Shown here piece after piece: positions 3,463 to 6,710 of a stretch of 6,710 nt of DNA (its first letter is position 1; each line of letters opens with the position of its first letter). The notes beneath the pieces were generated by a model. That model searched no databases. It was not told where the DNA came from and was given only the letters and a program-made list of their open reading frames with translations. The DNA comes from Paracoccaceae bacterium. Its GTDB lineage: Bacteria; Pseudomonadota; Alphaproteobacteria; Rhodobacterales; Rhodobacteraceae. The DNA is taken from assembly GCA_026984895.1 (NCBI GenBank), contig JALSRF010000491.1, positions 1-6,710 on the forward strand, given 5' to 3'. The position numbers and the translations under genes were made by a program.

Positions 3463-5850
3463 ATGATTGGTCCGAGCAAAATCCTGACCGTATCCTACGG
3501 CACCTTCTCGTGCACGCTGGAAGGGTTCGACGATCCGTTCTCGACGATGCGTTCGATTGCGGAATATTTCCGGGATCTTGCCGCCGATGACCGGTATTTC
3601 GGCGCCGAGCCGCCGACCCCGGATGCGGAGATGCTGCACAGGATCGCCGAGCGCGAAGTGCAGCGCCGCGTTCAGGCGCGCGTGGGCGACAACAGCATCG
3701 TCCTGCGACAGATGGACGGCGAAGGCCGGGACGACGACAAGGACGCCGCCCCCGAAAGCGCGCCCGAGCGCCTGCCCGAACGTGCCCCCGAACATGCTGA
3801 TGCCGCCGCTGCCCCCGCTGCCAGAACCCCGGAAGCCGGGAGCCGGCAAGACGATGCCGCGAAACCCGCCGCCACGCCGGCGCCCGACGCCATCGCCGCC
3901 ACGGTCGCAGCCGCATCCGCCGCCGCAGCCGCCGGCACCGGCAGGCCCGAAGCCGCCCCCGCCGGCACCCCCGTCACGGCGGACGATGCTTCGCCCATGA
4001 TCGAGGAACCCGCCGAGGTCGCGCCTCTCGCCCCCGCGCAAGAGGCCGATTCCGAAAGCGTCGCCGCCAGGCTGGCCCGCATCCGTTCGGTGGTGTCGCC
4101 GGCCGCGGTCGGCCTTGAGGCGCTGAAGGACGATCCGCAGCAGGAAACTTTTGTCGGGGACCCGATTTCCGCCGCGTTCGGCGATGTCGAAGAAGCCGGC
4201 GCCGTTCGGGAGACGGCGGACAAGCCTGCCGCGCCCGGCGACGAACCGGCTGCCGATGAAGCCGATGGCGCCCAGGACGACAATGCCGCGGCGACCCAAG
4301 CCGACGCCCGGCCCGGCGCACAGGCCCCCGCCGCGGCGCAGGACGAAACAGCGGACGAGGCCATGGAAGAAGCGGCCGCAGAAGAAGCGGAAGAGGCGGC
4401 CAGCGAACTGCCGGCGTCCGCGCAGGCCGAAACGGACTTCGAAGAGGACGAGCAGGGCGACGACTGGGGTGCGTTCGAAACCGGACCCGATGCGCCCTCT
4501 GTTGCGCGCGTCATCAAGATGCGTCGCGAGGACTTCGAAGCCGCGGTCGAAGGCGGAAGCCTTGCCCCGGCCGACGACGAGTTTTCCACCGAAGAGACGA
4601 TGAGCCGCATCACCGCCAGCCTGTCCCGGGCGCCGGAGACGGACGACGCCGGCGACGACACGCCCGCGGGCGAAGCCGGGGTTGCAGGCGACGAAATCGA
4701 CGATGCGCACGATTTCGACGATGCGCAAGATGCCGGCATGGCCGCACCCGCGGCGCAGGCCGAAGAGGTCGCCGCTGAACGGATGGCGGCGCCCGAGATG
4801 GAGGCCGAGGCGGAGCCCGAGGCCGAGGCTGACGTTCTGGCCGAAGTCGACGTCGAGATGGAGCCCGAGACCGAGGCGGAAGTTCTGGCCGAAGTCGACG
4901 TCGAGATGGAGCCCGAGACCGAGGCTGAAGTTCTGGCCGAAGTCGACGTCGAGATGGAGGCAGAGCCCGAAGCGGAGCCCGAGATGGAGGCAGAGGCCGA
5001 GGCCGAAGCCTCGGAAGAAAGCACGCTTTCGCCCGAGGACGAGGCCGAGTTGATGGCCACCCTCGCCGAGGTCCAGCGCCAGGCCGACGCCGAAATGCGC
5101 GCCGAAAAGGAAGGCCGCAAGCTGCTGGAAACCCAGGACATCGAATCCAGCGCGGAATCGGTTTCGCGCATCCTCGAAGTGACGAATACCGAACTGGAAG
5201 AAACGGAAGGCACCCGCCGGCGCTCGGCAATCGCCCATCTCAAGGCCGCGGTTGCCGCAACCCGGGCCGACAAGGTGCTGTCGCGCCGGCTCAGCCGCGA
5301 GGAATCGGGCGAGATCAACCAGTATCGCGAGGATCTTGCCAGGCTGGTTCGCCCGCGCCGGCCGGTTTCGGATACCGGCAAGCCGAAACGGCGCGTGGCC
5401 CCGCTGGTGCTGGTCAGCGAACTGCGCGTGAACGAGGACACCCCCCCCGAGGATACGGCCCGTTCCTCTTCGCAGGTCGTGCGCCCGCGCCGCATCACCG
5501 CGGACGAACAGGCGCAGGCGGAAGACGGCCTGCCCACGGAAAACATGTTCGTCGATCCCGGCTCTTTCGCCGAGTTCGCCGCCAGCATGGGGGCGCAGGA
5601 CCTGCCCGACCTTCTGGAAGCGGCGGCCGCCTATACCTCTTTCGTGGAGGGCAACGAGGTTTTCTCGCGCCCGCAGATCATGAAAGCGGTCGCCGACCTG
5701 AAAGCGGACGAGCCCTTCAGCCGCGAGGAAAGCCTGCGCTCCTTCGGACTGCTGCTGCGCCGCGGCCGGATCCGCAAGGTCAAGCGCGGACAGTTCCAGA
5801 TTGCCGAAAGCACGCGGTTCAGGCCACAGCAACTGGCGGCCGGCGAATGA
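3463..5850 (+). CDS. Conserved-looking 795-aa protein of unknown function with long acidic disordered middle
   Basis: I do not recognise a function. I recall the N-terminus (residues 1-75, beginning MIGPSKILTVSYGTFSCTLE) as conserved in Rhodobacteraceae proteins annotated as hypothetical; it looks compact, with a beta-rich start, the helix STMRSIAEYFRDLAADDRYF and the helix EMLHRIAEREVQRRV. Residues 80-560 are rich in Ala, Glu, Asp and Pro, of low complexity and probably disordered, but carry short amphipathic islands: SVAARLARIRSVVS (199-212), VARVIKMRREDFEAAV (347-362) and TMSRITASLSR (379-389). Three 16-residue repeats occupy 451-498. Next comes a basic, probably helical stretch around RRRSAIAHLKAAVAATRADK (585-604). 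The C-terminal 100 residues (from M695) look folded, ending in LLLRRGRIRKVKRGQFQIAE, which could be a winged helix. There is no signal peptide or membrane segment, so it is probably cytoplasmic. It is monocistronic: a divergent gene lies upstream and a strong terminator downstream. Any CheA-like label from acidic low-complexity matches would be unsupported: no kinase or Hpt motifs are visible. Confidence 0.85.
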   Translation: MIGPSKILTVSYGTFSCTLEGFDDPFSTMRSIAEYFRDLAADDRYFGAEPPTPDAEMLHRIAEREVQRRVQARVGDNSIVLRQMDGEGRDDDKDAAPESAPERLPERAPEHADAAAAPAARTPEAGSRQDDAAKPAATPAPDAIAATVAAASAAAAAGTGRPEAAPAGTPVTADDASPMIEEPAEVAPLAPAQEADSESVAARLARIRSVVSPAAVGLEALKDDPQQETFVGDPISAAFGDVEEAGAVRETADKPAAPGDEPAADEADGAQDDNAAATQADARPGAQAPAAAQDETADEAMEEAAAEEAEEAASELPASAQAETDFEEDEQGDDWGAFETGPDAPSVARVIKMRREDFEAAVEGGSLAPADDEFSTEETMSRITASLSRAPETDDAGDDTPAGEAGVAGDEIDDAHDFDDAQDAGMAAPAAQAEEVAAERMAAPEMEAEAEPEAEADVLAEVDVEMEPETEAEVLAEVDVEMEPETEAEVLAEVDVEMEAEPEAEPEMEAEAEAEASEESTLSPEDEAELMATLAEVQRQADAEMRAEKEGRKLLETQDIESSAESVSRILEVTNTELEETEGTRRRSAIAHLKAAVAATRADKVLSRRLSREESGEINQYREDLARLVRPRRPVSDTGKPKRRVAPLVLVSELRVNEDTPPEDTARSSSQVVRPRRITADEQAQAEDGLPTENMFVDPGSFAEFAASMGAQDLPDLLEAAAAYTSFVEGNEVFSRPQIMKAVADLKADEPFSREESLRSFGLLLRRGRIRKVKRGQFQIAESTRFRPQQLAAGE
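4813..4956 (+). repeat. Three 48-bp in-frame tandem repeats
   Basis: Three complete copies lie at 4813-4860, 4861-4908 and 4909-4956, each encoding the 16-residue unit EPExEA(D/E)VLAEVDVEM. Copies 2 and 3 differ by one silent base (GCG/GCT). Copy 1 differs from copy 2 at three bases, which give Ala/Thr, a silent Ala change and Asp/Glu. Such near-identity, including third positions, points to recent slippage or unequal crossover. The flanks (4795-4812 and 4957-5010) contain degenerate GAG-ATG-GAG-GCC type fragments that extend the pattern. Copy number probably varies between strains. Confidence 0.9.
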
Positions 5851-5890
5851 CGGCGGCACGGCCGGTCAACTGACTGCCGGAAACGCGAAC

Positions 5891-5913
5891 AGGGGGGCTT
5901 CGGCCCCCTTTTT
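5891..5913 (+). terminator. Intrinsic terminator after the 795-aa protein gene
   Basis: GGGGGC (5893-5898), a TTCG loop (5899-5902) and GCCCCC (5903-5908) form a perfect 6-bp G/C stem closed as the very stable C(UUCG)G tetraloop, extendable by G-U and A-U pairs. It is followed directly by TTTTT (5909-5913). It lies 40 nt after the stop codon. This is a textbook Rho-independent terminator on the plus strand; on the minus strand no T-run follows the stem. Confidence 0.92.
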
Positions 5914-5940
5914 CGCGCCCCCCCTTTTCGCGCGCCCCTT
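5904..5940. repeat. Short imperfect C/T-rich repeats beside the terminator
   Basis: The right side of the terminator runs into similar blocks: CCCCCTTTTTCGCGC (5904-5918), CCCCCTTTTCGCGC (about 5920-5933) and a shorter GCGCCCCTTT (5931-5940). They look like slippage copies of the terminator 3' arm plus its T-tract. The second block has no partner G-run, so it does not make a second hairpin. Confidence 0.5.
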
Positions 5941-6058
5941 TGTCATGGCGTCAGCTTTTCACGGTGTCACGCCGGCGGTTTCACGCGCACCGGCCCGCAC
6001 CGATCCGGGCCGGGGCGCCGCGGGGTGCCTCTTCGGGCCTTCATCTCTCGTCGGGCCT
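5914..6058. other. Non-coding gap between convergent transcription units
   Basis: Apart from the C/T-rich repeats, the G/C hairpin and the 18-bp-period repeat listed separately, I see no gene, promoter or RNA in this stretch. Reading frames crossing it are open only because of the base composition and have no ribosome binding sites. Confidence 0.6.
5990..6013. terminator. G/C hairpin downstream of the purA/DUF2842 genes
   Basis: CCGGCCCG (5990-5997) and CGGGCCGG (6006-6013) form a perfect 8-bp stem with an 8-nt loop. It lies 45 nt beyond the DUF2842 stop codon in that gene's direction of transcription, where a terminator is expected. No T-tract follows on the minus strand, so this is only a candidate for a Rho-assisted or 3'-end-protecting structure. 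Confidence 0.35.
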
Positions 6059-6063
6059 TCATC
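6033..6063. repeat. Direct repeat spanning the DUF2842 stop codon
   Basis: TCGGGCCTTCATC occurs at 6033-6045 and again at 6051-6063, an 18-bp period. The right copy contains the DUF2842 stop (TCA on the plus strand, 6059-6061). The period is a multiple of three, so the left copy holds an identical in-frame TGA at 6041-6043, a duplicated stop codon. Probably a slippage duplication. Confidence 0.7.
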
Positions 6064-6325
6064 CCTTCGCATCGGGGGGCGTCTTGCCGGTATCGTCATC
6101 GGCCTGCGGGTCTGCCTGACCGACCCCCAGAAACACCGATCTGAACGGCAGAACCCAGACGATCCCCAGCACGACATAGACCGCCAGTTCCACCAGCACG
6201 TTCGGCCGCCCGAAACGATCGCTGACAAGGCCCAGCACCGCCAGCGCCAGCGCAATGTAGACGGGCAGGCCAACCACCAGGATGACCAGCGACCAGCGGC
6301 GGCGCGCCTTGTAGGAAAGTGCCAT
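6059..6325 (-). CDS. DUF2842 family small inner-membrane protein
   Basis: The 88-residue protein matches my recollection of DUF2842, a small alphaproteobacterial family of unknown function. It starts MALSYKARRRW, a basic cytoplasmic head, followed by two hydrophobic segments at about residues 12-34 and 43-65, and the signature LPFRSVFLGVGQADP (59-73). After that comes a hydrophilic acidic tail (DPQADDDTGKTPPDAKG). The basic head and the short charged link SDRFGRPN (35-42) suggest a two-helix hairpin in the inner membrane, probably with both ends in the cytoplasm. The start is ATG at 6323-6325, with AGGAGG at 6331-6336 and a 5-nt spacer; an upstream in-frame ATG at 6344-6346 lies inside purA and lacks support. 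It begins 10 nt after the purA stop, so it is co-transcribed with purA and perhaps translationally coupled to it. Confidence 0.87.
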   Translation of the reverse strand: MALSYKARRRWSLVILVVGLPVYIALALAVLGLVSDRFGRPNVLVELAVYVVLGIVWVLPFRSVFLGVGQADPQADDDTGKTPPDAKG

Positions 6326-6330
6326 TTCGG

Positions 6331-6338
6331 CCTCCTCA
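6331..6338 (-). promoter_or_regulatory. purA stop codon merged with the DUF2842 ribosome binding site
   Basis: Read on the minus strand the sequence is TGAGGAGG: the purA stop TGA (6336-6338) shares its final A with the AGGAGG ribosome binding site (6331-6336) of the next gene. Terminating ribosomes would therefore sit on the binding site, an arrangement that favours translational coupling. Confidence 0.8.
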
Positions 6339-6710
6339 ACCGGCAAAGGGATCGGTAACCAGGATGGTATCCTCGCGCTCGGGCGAGGTCGAGACCAGCG
6401 CCGCGGGGCAGCCGATCAACTCTTCGATGCGGCGCACATACTTGATCGCGCCCGCCGGCAGTTCGGCCCAGCTTCGCGCGCCCTCGGTGCTTTCGCGCCA
6501 GCCCGGCAGGGTTTCGTAGACCGGGACGCAGCGCGCCTGCTGGTCGGCCGCTGTCGGCAGGTGATCCAGCCGCTTGCCGTCCAGGTCGTAGGCGACGCAG
6601 ATCTTCAGTTCGTCGAACCCGTCGAGCACATCCAGCTTGGTCAGCGCAATGCCGTTGATGCCGTTGATCGCACAGCTCTGGCGCACCAGAGGCGCATCGA
6701 ACCAGCCGCA
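6336..6710 (-). CDS. purA: Adenylosuccinate synthetase, C-terminal part (truncated by window edge)
   Basis: PurA joins IMP and aspartate using GTP to form adenylosuccinate, the first committed step to AMP. Only the last 124 of roughly 430 residues are present; the gene enters from the right edge in frame with CGWFDAPLVRQ, corresponding to the family's (R)xGWLDxVxxRx segment. Diagnostic motifs are LTKLDVLDGFDELKICVAY (guanine-base recognition region), LPGW followed by STEGARSWAELP, and the terminal KYVRRIEELIGCPAALVSTSPERE, all characteristic of the C-terminal part of PurA. The stop is TGA at 6336-6338. The GTG at 6684-6686 is an internal valine, not a start. The DUF2842 gene follows 10 nt downstream. 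Confidence 0.95.
   Translation of the reverse strand, partial: CGWFDAPLVRQSCAINGINGIALTKLDVLDGFDELKICVAYDLDGKRLDHLPTAADQQARCVPVYETLPGWRESTEGARSWAELPAGAIKYVRRIEELIGCPAALVSTSPEREDTILVTDPFAG

Noticed and set aside
4813..4956. 48-bp repeats considered as a CRISPR-like array
   Set aside because: The units are contiguous with no spacers, in frame, and encode a protein repeat.
3672..5588. Second long minus-strand frame (Ser/Ala-rich) inside the same gene
   Set aside because: Low-complexity by-product of the GAG/GCC codon repeats; no ribosome binding site and no recognisable protein.
3400..5859. A stop-free minus-strand frame covering the whole 795-aa protein gene
   Set aside because: Its codons are the exact reverse complements of the plus-strand codons, so it stays open simply because the real gene avoids TTA, CTA and TCA codons, as G/C-rich genomes do. 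The product is an implausible Gly/Arg/Phe-rich chain, and the plus strand has the ribosome binding site, acidic repeats and terminator.
6326..6346. Upstream ATG (6344-6346) for the DUF2842 gene
   Set aside because: It lies inside the purA coding end, lacks a ribosome binding site and adds residues not seen in the family; ATG at 6323-6325 has AGGAGG.

Overview
The window looks like a chromosomal housekeeping segment from a high-G+C alphaproteobacterium, most likely in the Rhodobacteraceae/Roseobacteraceae (Paracoccus/Rhodobacter-like). The evidence is the strongly G/C-biased codon third positions, a DUF2842 protein directly downstream of purA, an rpiA-gor pair, and a conserved-looking protein whose N-terminus I recall from that family. 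Both ends cut through genes. I see no mobile element, CRISPR array, tRNA or rRNA.

Layout from left to right: (1) the first 56 codons of glutathione reductase (gor, minus strand), preceded by rpiA (minus, 29 nt gap), an apparent rpiA-gor operon; (2) a 204-bp divergent spacer unusually rich in dyads and short direct repeats; (3) sdaA (plus), an iron-sulfur L-serine ammonia-lyase with a probable TTG start and a C-terminal cysteine; (4) a 73-bp convergent spacer with three 15-bp tandem repeats and a G/C hairpin; (5) a thiamine pyrophosphokinase gene (minus); (6) a 140-bp divergent spacer, more A/T-rich than its surroundings, with a 14-bp dyad; (7) a 795-aa protein of unknown function (plus), with conserved-looking ends and a long acidic Ala/Glu-rich middle containing three almost identical 48-bp repeats; (8) a clear intrinsic terminator and a short spacer; (9) a small DUF2842 membrane protein (minus), and (10) the C-terminal 124 codons of purA (minus), whose stop codon lies at the edge of the DUF2842 ribosome binding site.

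Functionally the named genes are core metabolism: pentose phosphate isomerisation (RpiA), thiol redox balance (Gor), serine catabolism to pyruvate (SdaA), thiamine diphosphate synthesis (TPK) and AMP synthesis (PurA). They do not form one pathway. The part least explained by known biology is the 795-aa protein. It is not an obvious new system, but its architecture (compact ends, disordered acidic linker with short conserved-looking motifs, possible C-terminal winged helix) deserves a look. The long reading frames antisense to it, and antisense to sdaA and rpiA, are side effects of codon use and were left out.
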